Positions 33,015 to 42,711 are shown, numbered from the stretch's first letter. The stretch: 64,000 bases of DNA from Prevotella sp902465605 (GCA_902465605.1 CABQNT010000012.1:1-64000); one strand, 5' to 3'. The notes: generated by a model from the letters alone, not told the origin. A program made the numbers and translations.

Positions 33015-34088
33015 ATGAAACAGCGCAACACGATATTGACAATCACCGGTTCTGACGGTTCTGGGGGTGCCGGAATCCAGGCCGACATCAAGGTCATTAC
33101 GTCCTTGGGCGGATATGCCGTGTCGGTCATCACGTCAATCACCATGCAGAACACGCTTGGCATCCAGCGCTTTTACGACATCCCGGCCGACGTCGTGGCA
33201 GAGCAGGTAGAAGCCCTTATCGACGACATCAAGCCCTCGGTGGTGAAGGTTGGCATGGTTCGCAACGTGAAGACGCTGGATAACATGGTGAGCATTTTGG
33301 CGAAACGCTGTCCGCCGCAACTCATCTACGACCCGGTGGTGACGTCGAGCCAGGGCGACCTGCTGATGCCACCAGAGATGATTGACAGCGTCAAGACCAA
33401 GCTGCTGCCGCTGTGCTCGCTGGTTATCTTGAAGCAAAACGACGCAGCCTACTTGCTGAACAGTCCGCTCAAGACCCACGACGACATCGTCAACGGCATG
33501 AGAAAGCTGTTGAACATGGGGTGCCGGGCCGTGCTGTTGCACAGCGGCGACGACCACGATTTCATCGCATGGCAGCAAGATGGCGACATACACGTGGAGC
33601 CCTCGCCCACCCTTTGGCAAACCAACGCACACGGATTGGGCAGCAACCTGACCTCGGCCATCGCCTATTTTCTGGGCGAAACGGATGATTTCAGAGAGGC
33701 CATCAGTAGAGGCAACGCTTACATTCATCAGCAGATGAGCGAGATGGGCGAACTGAAAGGACGGGGAAGCGAGCTGCTCAACGCGTTCATGAAAGCCGTA
33801 TCAACGCATTATGCCACCAACAACGACGTGCGGTTCTATGCCGACATGCTGAACGTGAGTCCCCGTTACCTGGGACAGGTGACCAAACGCATCGTGCAGA
33901 AAACGCCGAAGGCCCTCATCGACGAACAAGTTTTTCACGAAAGCAAGTTCTTGTTGGACACCACCAGCAAGACCGTTCAAGAGATAGCGTACGCGCTGGG
34001 GTTCAACTCACAGTCGCATTTCACGAAGTTTTTCAAGAAGATGGGAAACTCAACACCAAGTATTTACCGACAAAAACAAATAAAATGA
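33015..34088 (+). CDS. ThiD-like kinase domain fused to AraC DNA-binding domain; likely regulator of pdxST
   Basis: A 357-residue fusion. Residues 1-250 are a ThiD/PdxK-type ribokinase fold: ILTITGSDGSGGAGIQADIK at the start and PSVVKVGMVRN at about 75. The catalytic signature that reads GTGC in ThiD is GLGS here (residues 207-210), so the catalytic Cys/Asp is lost. Residues 265-357 are a two-helix-turn-helix AraC domain (FYADMLNVSPRYLGQVTKRI; TVQEIAYALGFNSQSHFTKFFKK). It overlaps pdxS by 4 bp (ATGA) and so is co-expressed with PLP synthase. A vitamer-sensing transcription factor for pdxST is the best reading. Residual kinase activity cannot be excluded. Confidence 0.82.
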   Translation: MKQRNTILTITGSDGSGGAGIQADIKVITSLGGYAVSVITSITMQNTLGIQRFYDIPADVVAEQVEALIDDIKPSVVKVGMVRNVKTLDNMVSILAKRCPPQLIYDPVVTSSQGDLLMPPEMIDSVKTKLLPLCSLVILKQNDAAYLLNSPLKTHDDIVNGMRKLLNMGCRAVLLHSGDDHDFIAWQQDGDIHVEPSPTLWQTNAHGLGSNLTSAIAYFLGETDDFREAISRGNAYIHQQMSEMGELKGRGSELLNAFMKAVSTHYATNNDVRFYADMLNVSPRYLGQVTKRIVQKTPKALIDEQVFHESKFLLDTTSKTVQEIAYALGFNSQSHFTKFFKKMGNSTPSIYRQKQIK

Positions 34089-34963
34089 AAACAACTGAAA
34101 GACAAACACTGAATCGTAATTTAGCACAAATGCTCAAGGGAGGCGTCATCATGGACGTTACAACACCCGAACAAGCACGTATCGCTGAACAAGCCGGAGC
34201 CTGTGCGGTGATGGCTCTTGAGCGCATACCGGCCGACATTCGCGCGGCAGGTGGTGTTTCGCGCATGAGCGACCCGCACATGATCAAGGGTATCCAGCAG
34301 GCCGTAAGCATTCCGGTGATGGCCAAATGCCGCATTGGACACTTCGTTGAAGCTCAGATTTTGCAGGCCATTGAGATTGATTACATCGACGAGAGCGAGG
34401 TACTCTCGCCCGCAGACAATGTCTATCACATTGACAAGACCAAGTTTGACGTACCTTTTGTCTGCGGTGCAAAGAACCTTGGTGAGGCACTCAGACGCAT
34501 CGCTGAAGGCGCAACCATGATCAGAACCAAGGGAGAACCGGGTACGGGCGACGTGGTTCAGGCTGTGACGCACATGCGCATGATGCAGGCTGAAATCAGA
34601 AGACTTACCTCGATGGCTGAAGATGAGCTATACGAGGCTGCCAAACAATTGCAGGTTCCCTACGAATTGGTGCAGTATGTACACGAAAACGGCAAGCTGC
34701 CTGTGGTGAACTTTGCGGCTGGTGGTGTAGCAACTCCTGCCGATGCAGCCCTGATGATGCAACTCGGAGCTGAAGGAGTGTTCGTGGGTTCGGGCATATT
34801 CAAATCGGGCAATCCAGCCAAACGCGCAGCTGCCATCGTTCAGGCAGTGACCAACTACAACGATCCGAAGCGGTTGGCCGAGCTGTCAGAAGACCTTGGT
34901 GAAGCCATGGTAGGCATCAACGAACACGAGATTGAAGTGCTGATGGCTGAAAGAGGAAAGTAA
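34085..34963 (+). CDS. pdxS: Pyridoxal 5'-phosphate synthase lyase subunit
   Basis: PdxS condenses ribose-5-phosphate, glyceraldehyde-3-phosphate and ammonia into PLP. The 292-residue barrel is complete: GGVIMDVTTPEQARIAEQAGA, ALERIPADIRAAGGVSRM, the imine-forming Lys in PVMAKCRIGHF, the second Lys in IRTKGEPGTGDVV, and the phosphate-binding NFAAGGVATPADAALMMQLG (NFAAGGVATPADAALM) and GSGIFKSG. Its start overlaps the ThiD-AraC stop, and pdxT begins 4 bp after its end, so the three form a tight operon. Confidence 0.97.
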   Translation: MKTTERQTLNRNLAQMLKGGVIMDVTTPEQARIAEQAGACAVMALERIPADIRAAGGVSRMSDPHMIKGIQQAVSIPVMAKCRIGHFVEAQILQAIEIDYIDESEVLSPADNVYHIDKTKFDVPFVCGAKNLGEALRRIAEGATMIRTKGEPGTGDVVQAVTHMRMMQAEIRRLTSMAEDELYEAAKQLQVPYELVQYVHENGKLPVVNFAAGGVATPADAALMMQLGAEGVFVGSGIFKSGNPAKRAAAIVQAVTNYNDPKRLAELSEDLGEAMVGINEHEIEVLMAERGK

Positions 34964-34967
34964 ACAG

Positions 34968-35540
34968 ATGAAAATAGCTATATTGGCATTACAAGGAGCA
35001 TTCGTCGAACACGAACGAATGCTCCGTTCTTTGGGCGTAGAAACGTTTGAAGTGAGGAACAAAGACGACTGGCAGCAGCCGAAAGACGGTCTGATTATTC
35101 CCGGTGGAGAGAGCACCACGATGGTGAAGTTGCTGCATGACCTCGATTTACTGACATCCATACAGCGCGAAATCCGTGAGGGATTGCCGGTGTTTGGCAC
35201 TTGCGCAGGACTTATCTTGCTGGCAAAACAAGAGAATGGGCAAGCGGCTTCACGCATTTCCACGATGGATATTGACGTTTGCCGCAACGCTTATGGCAGA
35301 CAGTTGGGCAGTTTTCGTACCGTATCACCATTCGAAGGCATTGAAAACGATATCCCCATGACCTTCATCCGTGCCCCTTATATCAATCAAGTATATGGCG
35401 AGGCCGAGGCGTTGGCAACGGTCAACGGACACATTGTAGCCGCCCGGCAAGGTCATCAGCTGGTCACAGCCTTCCATCCCGAGCTGGATGAGGACGTAAG
35501 CATTCACAGGTATTTTGTTGATAGCATAAAAAAAGGATAG
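34968..35540 (+). CDS. pdxT: Pyridoxal 5'-phosphate synthase glutaminase subunit
   Basis: PdxT hydrolyses glutamine and passes ammonia to PdxS. The 190-residue class I amidotransferase has IAILALQGAFVEHE at the start, IIPGGESTTMVKLL, the nucleophile Cys in FGTCAGLILLA (about residue 79), GSFRTVSPFEG and the His-Glu pair in AFHPELDEDVSIH. Its stop codon lies inside the minus-strand terminator stem at 35527-35565. Confidence 0.96.
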   Translation: MKIAILALQGAFVEHERMLRSLGVETFEVRNKDDWQQPKDGLIIPGGESTTMVKLLHDLDLLTSIQREIREGLPVFGTCAGLILLAKQENGQAASRISTMDIDVCRNAYGRQLGSFRTVSPFEGIENDIPMTFIRAPYINQVYGEAEALATVNGHIVAARQGHQLVTAFHPELDEDVSIHRYFVDSIKKG

Positions 35541-35565
35541 GAAGGCTTTTGTGCCAACCTATCCT
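35527..35565 (-). terminator. Terminator of the LpxA-like gene, overlapping the 3' end of pdxT
   Basis: AGGATAGG (35534-35541) and CCTATCCT (35558-35565) form the stem with an inner GGC/GCC pair. The run of A at 35528-35534 becomes a U-tract in the minus-strand transcript. On the plus strand the hairpin is not followed by T, so it mainly ends minus-strand transcription. Confidence 0.8.
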
Positions 35566-35594
35566 ATTCGTTATATAAATGTGTTCGATACGAA

Positions 35595-36377
35595 CTAAAG
35601 TTTACCGATGATTCCTGCTTTTGTCGCCTGAATGAACCGTATGATGTTTTCAATTTCAGGACTGCCGGGAACTTGTTCCTTTACCTGCAGCACCGCATCG
35701 AACACACTTGTTTGGCCATGAAATATCAGGCGGTAAGCATTGGCTATGTGATTCTGAACCTTTTCTGTGATGCCATACGTCTCCAACATGGTCTTGTTGG
35801 GACCTCCATAGCTTACTGGCACACCGCCGGCAATGATGAATGGCGGCACGTCTTTATAGAACGTGGTACCAGCTTGTATCATGGCGGAATCGCCAACGCG
35901 CGTGTTCGCATTCTCGATAACACTTGAACTGAAAATCACGCCATTGCCAATTTCACAGTCACCGGCAATCTTTGTTCCATATCCAAACACACATTGATTA
36001 CCCACTTTGGTGTCATGTGAGATGTGAGTTCCTTCCATCAAGAAGTTGTCATGGCCGATTACGGTCTGTCCTCCCGCATGGGTTGCCCGATTGATGACTA
36101 CATTTTCACGAATGATGTTGTTGTTTCCGATAATCAATTCGGTGTCTTCTCCTTTGAATTCAAAGTCCTGTGGAAGGGCTCCCATCACCGAACATTGATG
36201 TACGGTGTTGTTGCATCCCAGACGAGTTCCCTTCAAAATGCTGACAAAGGGATAAATCACACAGTTGTCTCCTATCACAACATCTTCTTCAATATATACG
36301 AAAGGGAAGATTTTACAATTGTTTCCAATCTTCGCTTTGGGTGATATTTCCGCTTTCTCACTGATATCGTATGCCAT
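35595..36377 (-). CDS. LpxA-like left-handed beta-helix acyltransferase
   Basis: A 260-residue hexapeptide-repeat protein. From about residue 10 to 185 it has the six-residue turns of a beta-helix (IGNNCKIFPFVYI, IGNNNIIRENVVINRAT), followed by a helical C-terminus. The pattern is that of UDP-GlcNAc 3-O-acyltransferase LpxA, which starts lipid A synthesis. The catalytic His is kept (H121 in THISHD), but the LpxA residues His144 and His160/Gln161 (E. coli numbering) are D140 and E155/N156 here. It may be an LpxA paralog with another nucleotide-sugar or acyl substrate. Monocistronic, with its own terminator. Confidence 0.72.
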   Translation of the reverse strand: MAYDISEKAEISPKAKIGNNCKIFPFVYIEEDVVIGDNCVIYPFVSILKGTRLGCNNTVHQCSVMGALPQDFEFKGEDTELIIGNNNIIRENVVINRATHAGGQTVIGHDNFLMEGTHISHDTKVGNQCVFGYGTKIAGDCEIGNGVIFSSSVIENANTRVGDSAMIQAGTTFYKDVPPFIIAGGVPVSYGGPNKTMLETYGITEKVQNHIANAYRLIFHGQTSVFDAVLQVKEQVPGSPEIENIIRFIQATKAGIIGKL

Positions 36378-36506
36378 AATTTTTAGTTTTTTAGTTTATA
36401 GTTTGTTAGTTGATAAGTTGGTGCATCATGTGGGTCGAACCTTATCTCATAGGACTATTTTGCCTGATTGGTTCTACCTTGTCAACCTATCAACTATCCT
36501 ATGCTA

Positions 36507-37901
36507 TTATTTCACACCGCCGCCGAGGGCCTGATAGAGGTTTACAACAGCCTGCATCTTGTGAAAATCGTCCGTAATCTTAGCCATCTGCGCATTGAGA
36601 AGGGTTTGCTGAGCTGTGATTACCTCAAGGTATGTACTGCTCGACTGACTTAAAAGAAGCTTGGTATCCTCCACATTTTGTTGCAGAGTTTGTATTTGTT
36701 TAGCCTCAATCTTGCTTTTTTCATCCGACGAATGATAAAGCACAAGTGCGTTACTCACTTCATTTCCGGCCTTCAATATATTGTTTTGCCATGTGTTGTA
36801 GGCCTTTTCATATTGCGCTTCAGCAACGCGTAGCCCTGCAATAATCTTTCCCTTTTGGAAAATAGGCTGCACCAAACTGCCGACAGCCGACAGCAACCAT
36901 TTGCCTGGATTGATGACTGCAGCTCCCGCACTGTTGGTAAACATGCCGGTAGGAGCAATCGTTAGACTTGGATAAAAACGGCTTCGAGCAGTTTCAACAC
37001 CATAGAAACATTCGGCTAATTGCATCTCAGCCGCATGAACGTCGGGACGATTGGCCAGCAACTGGATACCGATGCCGGTAGATAAGTTCGTGGGCAGAGC
37101 CTGATTCTCAAGCCTTCCACGCGAAATACTTTGTGCCGGTTGTCCCATCAAGAGCGACAAAGCGTTCTCCGTTTCACGTATCTGGCGCACCAAATCGGTC
37201 TTTTTGGCCGCCACAGCATAGTAGTTTGCTTCGGCACTCTGCACACCTGTCGACCGAATACCGCGTCCAAGATCTTTCAATACCTTCATCTTGTCCCACG
37301 TTTCTTTGGTCAATTCGTGCATGTTGTTGACGATATCGAGTTGCTTGTCGAGCATCAAAAGGGTATAATACATATTCGCTACCCCGCTGATGATATTGGT
37401 TTTGACCAATGTCTGATAGTCCTTTGTGGCCAATAATGCTACCTGTGCGGCACGTTTCTGACTGAGCAAATTGCCAAACAGGTCAACATTCCAGCTGGCA
37501 GCAACGGGCAATTGATAAGTTGAAACGGCCTTTCCACCATCCCAAGAAGCGATGGTTCCCTGGGGAGCAAAGGTGAAAGAAGGCAGAAAAGACAACCTGG
37601 CTGCTTTCAATTGTGCCTCAGCCATCTTCACGTTCAGCGCAGCATTCAGAAGATCTACATTGTTGGTCAACGCCCTTTCTATGTGCGTTTGCAACTGTGG
37701 GTCGGTAAACACACTGCGCCAAGGCATGTTACCAAAGCTCGTTGTGTCCGTCACAACCAACGTATCTGACATCGAGAGGGAATCACGAACGATTCCCTTG
37801 GTGTTCACATTGGGACGTTGGTACGTTCCATAGAGGCTCTTGCAGCTGGTCAACGCCAATGCTGCAAGTCCCATAATCATTATATTTTGTATTTTCATCA
37901 C
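36507..37901 (-). CDS. Outer-membrane efflux lipoprotein (TolC/OprM, NodT family)
   Basis: A 464-residue outer-membrane factor that forms the exit duct of the RND pump. It has a lipobox (LALTSC, Cys20) and two outer-membrane efflux repeats rich in coiled coil (LLNAALNVKMAEAQLKAARLSFLP; ANRPDVHAAEMQLAECFYGVETARSRFYPSL, both shortened in my reading to NRPDVHAAEMQLAECFY as signature). It abuts the AcrB-type gene (37901 shared), so translation is probably coupled. Likely exports drugs, bile salts or envelope stress products. Confidence 0.9.
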   Translation of the reverse strand: MMKIQNIMIMGLAALALTSCKSLYGTYQRPNVNTKGIVRDSLSMSDTLVVTDTTSFGNMPWRSVFTDPQLQTHIERALTNNVDLLNAALNVKMAEAQLKAARLSFLPSFTFAPQGTIASWDGGKAVSTYQLPVAASWNVDLFGNLLSQKRAAQVALLATKDYQTLVKTNIISGVANMYYTLLMLDKQLDIVNNMHELTKETWDKMKVLKDLGRGIRSTGVQSAEANYYAVAAKKTDLVRQIRETENALSLLMGQPAQSISRGRLENQALPTNLSTGIGIQLLANRPDVHAAEMQLAECFYGVETARSRFYPSLTIAPTGMFTNSAGAAVINPGKWLLSAVGSLVQPIFQKGKIIAGLRVAEAQYEKAYNTWQNNILKAGNEVSNALVLYHSSDEKSKIEAKQIQTLQQNVEDTKLLLSQSSSTYLEVITAQQTLLNAQMAKITDDFHKMQAVVNLYQALGGGVK

Positions 37902-40900
37902 TATTCTTTATTATTCTCATCTACTGTGATTCCTACCGGACGGCGTGCGTATTGCTGCAATTCAGCCTCTGCTTCTGAATTCTCTTCATCATCAAACTTA
38001 ATCGGTGTGAATCTCTCCTGCAATGCCTGGAAGATGACAAACAAACCCGGAACAACAAACAATTGACAGAGCGTACCAATCAACATACCTCCTACAGCGG
38101 CCGCACCCAGAGTCTGATTACCATTCTTTCCCACGCCCATGGCAAACATCATGGGCAACAAACCAATGACCATGGCCAACGAAGTCATCAAGATAGGGCG
38201 CAAACGAGCACCCGATCCGAGAATGGCAGACCATGTGATAGCCATACCCGTGCGCCGTCTTTCAAGTGCGAACTGCACAATCAGAATGGCATTCTTGGAC
38301 AACAAACCAATCAACATAATCAGAGAAATCTGCATATAGATGTCATTGTTGTGCCCAAACAACTGTGTAAAGAGGAAAGCACCCGCCAATCCAAACGGTA
38401 TGGAGAGGATAACTGCGAAGGGCAACAGGTAGCTTTCGTACTGCGCTGCCAATATCAAATACACGAATAAGAAGCATAGAACGAATATCAAGCCAGTGGC
38501 ATTACTCGATTCACTCTCTGACCTTGACAAGCCAGAGAAGTCGTATCCATAGCCTTGAGGCAAGTCTGTCGCAGCAACTTCCTTGATGGCTTGAATGGCT
38601 TCACCTGTAGAATAACCGCTATTCAGCGTTACCTGTACGTTGATACTCGTAAACATGTTGAACCGATTGATGTTTGATGGGCCGAAAACACGCTTCATCG
38701 AAATGAAACTTTGCACGGGTGCCATGCCGCCAGGTGTACGAACATAGATGTCATTCAGCCCTTCCGGACGCTCACGACTGGACACATCGCCCTGAATCAT
38801 GACACGATACAGCTTGCCGTATGCATTGAAGTTAGAGGCGTACATGCCACCGTAATATCCCTGAAGCGTACTCAATACGGTGGCGGGAGATATGCCTGCC
38901 TGCTTACATTTAGCCACATCCACATCAATCAGATACTGAGGATAGTTTGGATTGTACGAGGTCATGGCCATTTGTATCTCTGGTCGCTTGTTCAATTCGG
39001 CCAAATAAGCCTTGGTTACTTGGAAGAATTTATTCAAATCGCCACCCGTTTTGTCCTGCAACACCAAGGAAACGCCGTTACTCAAGGCGAAACCAGGAAT
39101 CATAGGAGGTGCGAATGCCAAGATTTGAGCATCCTTAATCTGAGCTGTCTGCTTGTATATCATGCCTAAAACCGCCATGGCACTTTGTCCCATGTTACGC
39201 TCACTAAAAGGCTTCAACTTGATAATAAAGGTAGCTTGGTCAGACCCTTGCCCCGCAATGAAGTTGAATCCTTGCAGCTGTTCGCGGCTCTGGATGGCCG
39301 GATTGCTGGCCAACATGGCATCAACCTGGTCGATTACCTGCTGCGTGCGCACCGCACTTGTTGCCGGAGGCATAGACACTGTACAGAACAGCGTACCCGT
39401 ATCTTCATCCGGAACCAATCCTGTTTTGGTTGTCTTCATGGTCAAGAACAGGGCTATTGCACCCACCAAGATGAAGACACCCGTGAGAACTGGCTTCCTA
39501 ACCAGCGTTTGTAATCGATTTTTGTATTTACCTAAGACCTTCTCATAACTGGTGTTAAACGACGCATGAAAACGGTCTATCCTACTCATCTTACGCTCGG
39601 TTCCATCCTCATTCTTTGGTTTCAGGAAGATGGCACACAATGCTGGCGAGAGCGTTAAGGCGTTCAGGGCCGATATGATGATTGACACCGCCATGGTCAC
39701 ACCAAACTCTCGGTAGAACGTTCCTGATGTTCCACCGATGAACGACACCGGAACGAACACCGCAGCCATCACCAACGTGATGGAAATAATGGCACCCGCA
39801 ATTTCGTTCATCGCATCAATGCTGGCGGTCAAAGCACTCTTATACCCCAAATCCAACTTGGCATGAACGGCCTCAACCACCACGATGGCGTCGTCAACCA
39901 CAATGGCTATCGCCAGCAACAGGGCCGACAGCGTGAGCAAGTTGATGGAGAATCCGAACAGTTGCAAGAAGAAGAATGTACCAATCAGCGACACTGGAAC
40001 GGCAATCATCGGAATCAAAGTAGAACGGAAGTCCTGTAAAAAGATGTAAACCACCAAGAACACCAGCAGCAAAGTAATAACCAATGTCTTGACAACCTCC
40101 TCGATAGAAGCGTAAAGGAACTCGGTCACATCATAGTTAATTTTGTATTCCATGCCCGGCGGGAAATTCTTTGCCTGATTCTCCAGTTCTGCTTTCACCG
40201 CTTTAGCAATGTCGTTGGCGTTCGAACCCGCAATTTGCTGAACCATACCCATGGACGATGGCTGGTTGTTGTTGCGCATGCTCACGGCATAAGTCAATCC
40301 ACCAAGTTCTATCTTTGCCACATCTTTCAACTTCAAGGTCTGTCCCGTTTGCGTACTGTGCAAGATAATGTTGCCAAACTCTTCGGCAGTTTTCAGACGA
40401 CCTTTATAGCGCATCACATACTCGTAGGCCATGTTGCTCTGTTCACCGAACGAACCAGGAGCAGCCTCCACGTTTTGTTCGGCCAACGCGCCAGCGATAT
40501 CAGATGGCATCAAGCCATACTGTTTCATCACATCAGGCTTCAACCAGATACGCATGGAGTAGGTCTTCATACCCGGACTCTGCACGTCACCCACGCCTTG
40601 AACACGCTTGATGGCCGGAATGATGTTGATGTTGTTGTAGTTGGTTAAAAACCTATCATCGTATTTGCCACCTTCCGACGTCAACGTGTACATCAACACC
40701 TGCGAGGTTTGACGCTTCGAAACGGTCACACCCACGCGGTTTACCTCTGCCGGCAGCAAGGATTGAGCCTGCGAAACGCGGTTCTGCACGTTGACGGCAC
40801 ACATATCTGGATTGGTTCCCTGACGGAAATAAATGGTAATTTGTGCACTTCCTGCATTGGTAGCCGATGAAGTCATGTACTCCATGTTCTCCACACCGTT

Positions 40901-41110
40901 GATGCTTTCCTCAAGGGGAGCAAGCACAGAGTTCTTCACAGTCTCAGCATCTGCGCCGATGTAAGTGGTCCATACCGAAATGGTTGGCGGTGCTATATCC
41001 GGATATTGCTCGATGGGAAGCGTGGACAGTCCGATGAATCCCAAGATCACGATGACCACGGAGATCACCGTTGACAATACCGGTCGCTTGATAAAATTTG
41101 TAAATGTCAT
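37901..41110 (-). CDS. RND multidrug efflux permease (AcrB/HAE1 family)
   Basis: A 1069-residue inner-membrane proton antiporter with the twelve-helix, two-porter-loop layout of AcrB. Marks include FIKRPVLSTVISVVIVILG at the N-terminus, QNRVSQAQSLLPAEVNRVGV in the porter domain, LTLSALLLAIAIVVDDAIVVVE in TM4 with the paired aspartates (AIVVDDAIVVVE), and LSKNAILIVQFA plus GMLIGTLCQLFVVPGLFV in the second half. Length is normal. It lies between the adaptor gene (77 bp upstream) and the outer-membrane factor. Confidence 0.95.
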   Translation of the reverse strand: MTFTNFIKRPVLSTVISVVIVILGFIGLSTLPIEQYPDIAPPTISVWTTYIGADAETVKNSVLAPLEESINGVENMEYMTSSATNAGSAQITIYFRQGTNPDMCAVNVQNRVSQAQSLLPAEVNRVGVTVSKRQTSQVLMYTLTSEGGKYDDRFLTNYNNINIIPAIKRVQGVGDVQSPGMKTYSMRIWLKPDVMKQYGLMPSDIAGALAEQNVEAAPGSFGEQSNMAYEYVMRYKGRLKTAEEFGNIILHSTQTGQTLKLKDVAKIELGGLTYAVSMRNNNQPSSMGMVQQIAGSNANDIAKAVKAELENQAKNFPPGMEYKINYDVTEFLYASIEEVVKTLVITLLLVFLVVYIFLQDFRSTLIPMIAVPVSLIGTFFFLQLFGFSINLLTLSALLLAIAIVVDDAIVVVEAVHAKLDLGYKSALTASIDAMNEIAGAIISITLVMAAVFVPVSFIGGTSGTFYREFGVTMAVSIIISALNALTLSPALCAIFLKPKNEDGTERKMSRIDRFHASFNTSYEKVLGKYKNRLQTLVRKPVLTGVFILVGAIALFLTMKTTKTGLVPDEDTGTLFCTVSMPPATSAVRTQQVIDQVDAMLASNPAIQSREQLQGFNFIAGQGSDQATFIIKLKPFSERNMGQSAMAVLGMIYKQTAQIKDAQILAFAPPMIPGFALSNGVSLVLQDKTGGDLNKFFQVTKAYLAELNKRPEIQMAMTSYNPNYPQYLIDVDVAKCKQAGISPATVLSTLQGYYGGMYASNFNAYGKLYRVMIQGDVSSRERPEGLNDIYVRTPGGMAPVQSFISMKRVFGPSNINRFNMFTSINVQVTLNSGYSTGEAIQAIKEVAATDLPQGYGYDFSGLSRSESESSNATGLIFVLCFLFVYLILAAQYESYLLPFAVILSIPFGLAGAFLFTQLFGHNNDIYMQISLIMLIGLLSKNAILIVQFALERRRTGMAITWSAILGSGARLRPILMTSLAMVIGLLPMMFAMGVGKNGNQTLGAAAVGGMLIGTLCQLFVVPGLFVIFQALQERFTPIKFDDEENSEAEAELQQYARRPVGITVDENNKE

Positions 41111-41187
41111 AATTCGTTTTTGTTTTCTCGCTTACTTTTCAACATTCATGACAGGCCGGTTCTCACCCCAACCCATCACATGCGCCT

Positions 41188-42405
41188 TTATTTAAAAGCC
41201 TCTTTCATCTTTCCGTAGTCACCCTGAATCTCGCCAAGTTTCTCTGCATCAGCTATTTTCTTGGCGTACTTCGCCTGTGTGATGGGCTTGATTTCCATGC
41301 CATCGCTCAACTTTGTGATGCCATTGGTAACGATGCGGTCGCCCACTTTCAGTCCCTCTGTCACGATATAGTTTTGTCCATCGTTTTGCGGAGCCACCTT
41401 AATTTCCGTGTACTTGGCCTTGTTGTCCTTGCCAACCGTATACACAAAAATCTTATCCTGTACCTCGGTTGTATACGACTGCGGAATAACGATGGCTTGG
41501 TTGCTTACCCGTGGCACGATGATAGAACCCGATCCGCCACTCTTCAACAACCGATCGGGATTTTTGAAGTGAGCAATCAGCGTCAAGGTACCAGTAGTTT
41601 GGTCTATCACACCACTCATCTTCACCACCTTACCAGGCTGGTTATAGATGGTGCCATCGGCCATCTGCAATTTAACCGTTGGCATCGACGCGATGACAGC
41701 CGACACGTTGCCCGATGTCTTGGTCATTTCCAGCACGTCTTTTTCTGTCATGGAGAAGTAAACCTCCATGGTACTGTTGTTGGAAACGGTGGTCAACGGC
41801 GTAGGACTTGATGCGCTGACCAAGGCTCCTACCTTAAAGGGAAGGCTGCCAACAACACCTGCCGCAGGACTCTTCACATAACAAAAGCTCAGCATCTCCT
41901 TCGCCGAAGCCAGCGCAGCTTGTGCCTGAGCCACCGCTGCCTGGGCCGTTGCGTAAGTGTTTTGAGCTGATTGTAATTCGTATTGGCCAATGACATTGCT
42001 CTTGAACAACTGCTCACTGTTCTCGTAGGTCAACTTAGCCGTGTTGAGTTGCGACTTGGCTGAGTTCACGGCAGCCTGCGCCTGGCGAACCGATGCCTGA
42101 TAAGTGCTGTTGTCTATCACGAACAACACCTGCCCCTTGCCTACGGTTTGGCCCTCTTTCACGTTCAGCTTTGTAATGAATCCCGACACCTTCGGCCGAA
42201 TCTCAACATCTTGAATACCCTTAATCACGGCCGGATAAGTGGTCTGGGTTGTAGAACCCGTCGACTCGATTTGCGTGACAGGATATTCGTCATCACCAAA
42301 TTTCATGTTGGGTTTACCGCCACACGAAACCAAGAGTGCAGCCATGGCTGCAAACAAAAACATACTTTTTTGTCTCATACCTTTATATAATCTATTATTT
42401 TTCAT
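41188..42405 (-). CDS. RND efflux periplasmic adaptor lipoprotein (AcrA/MexA family)
   Basis: A membrane-fusion protein that links the pump to the outer-membrane duct. The lipobox is LLVSC (Cys28 from the first ATG). There are a lipoyl/barrel-sandwich half (GFITKLNVKEGQTVGKGQVLFVID), a coiled-coil hairpin (ASVRQAQAAVNSAKSQLNTAKL) and a beta-barrel (ILIAHFKNPDRLLKSG-like TLTLIAHFKNPDRLLKSG). A second ATG at 42378 (MRQKSMFLF) is also plausible; both precede the lipobox. First gene of the operon, with a -7 box at 42475-42482. No TetR-type regulator lies next to it. Confidence 0.92.
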   Translation of the reverse strand: MKNNRLYKGMRQKSMFLFAAMAALLVSCGGKPNMKFGDDEYPVTQIESTGSTTQTTYPAVIKGIQDVEIRPKVSGFITKLNVKEGQTVGKGQVLFVIDNSTYQASVRQAQAAVNSAKSQLNTAKLTYENSEQLFKSNVIGQYELQSAQNTYATAQAAVAQAQAALASAKEMLSFCYVKSPAAGVVGSLPFKVGALVSASSPTPLTTVSNNSTMEVYFSMTEKDVLEMTKTSGNVSAVIASMPTVKLQMADGTIYNQPGKVVKMSGVIDQTTGTLTLIAHFKNPDRLLKSGGSGSIIVPRVSNQAIVIPQSYTTEVQDKIFVYTVGKDNKAKYTEIKVAPQNDGQNYIVTEGLKVGDRIVTNGITKLSDGMEIKPITQAKYAKKIADAEKLGEIQGDYGKMKEAFK

Positions 42406-42474
42406 ACTTTCTCAAAAAAACATACAATAAGAATTTATTTGAAAACTATTATAAATCCATAAGTTTTTGTCATG

Positions 42475-42482
42475 CAAATTTA
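42475..42482 (-). promoter_or_regulatory. Predicted -7 box of the RND operon
   Basis: Minus-strand TAAATTTG, matching TAnnTTTG. It leaves a leader of about 60 nt before the adaptor gene. The -33 box is not clear. Confidence 0.5.
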
Positions 42483-42711
42483 CATGATTTTTTCTCACTA
42501 TGGGTGCAATGCCACTTACATTTAACATATATTATCTGCAAATAACGAAAATAGATGATTTACATCAAGCGGATTCAAACATACTTCATTGGACCAAAAA
42601 TACAAAAACACGCACTGCAAGCAGATAGCGGAAAGATAAAAATGAGCGTTGACATCGATGATATTTCACCCCCTACAAAATGCCAAAAACGGGTTGCCTG
42701 GAATGTTGAAA

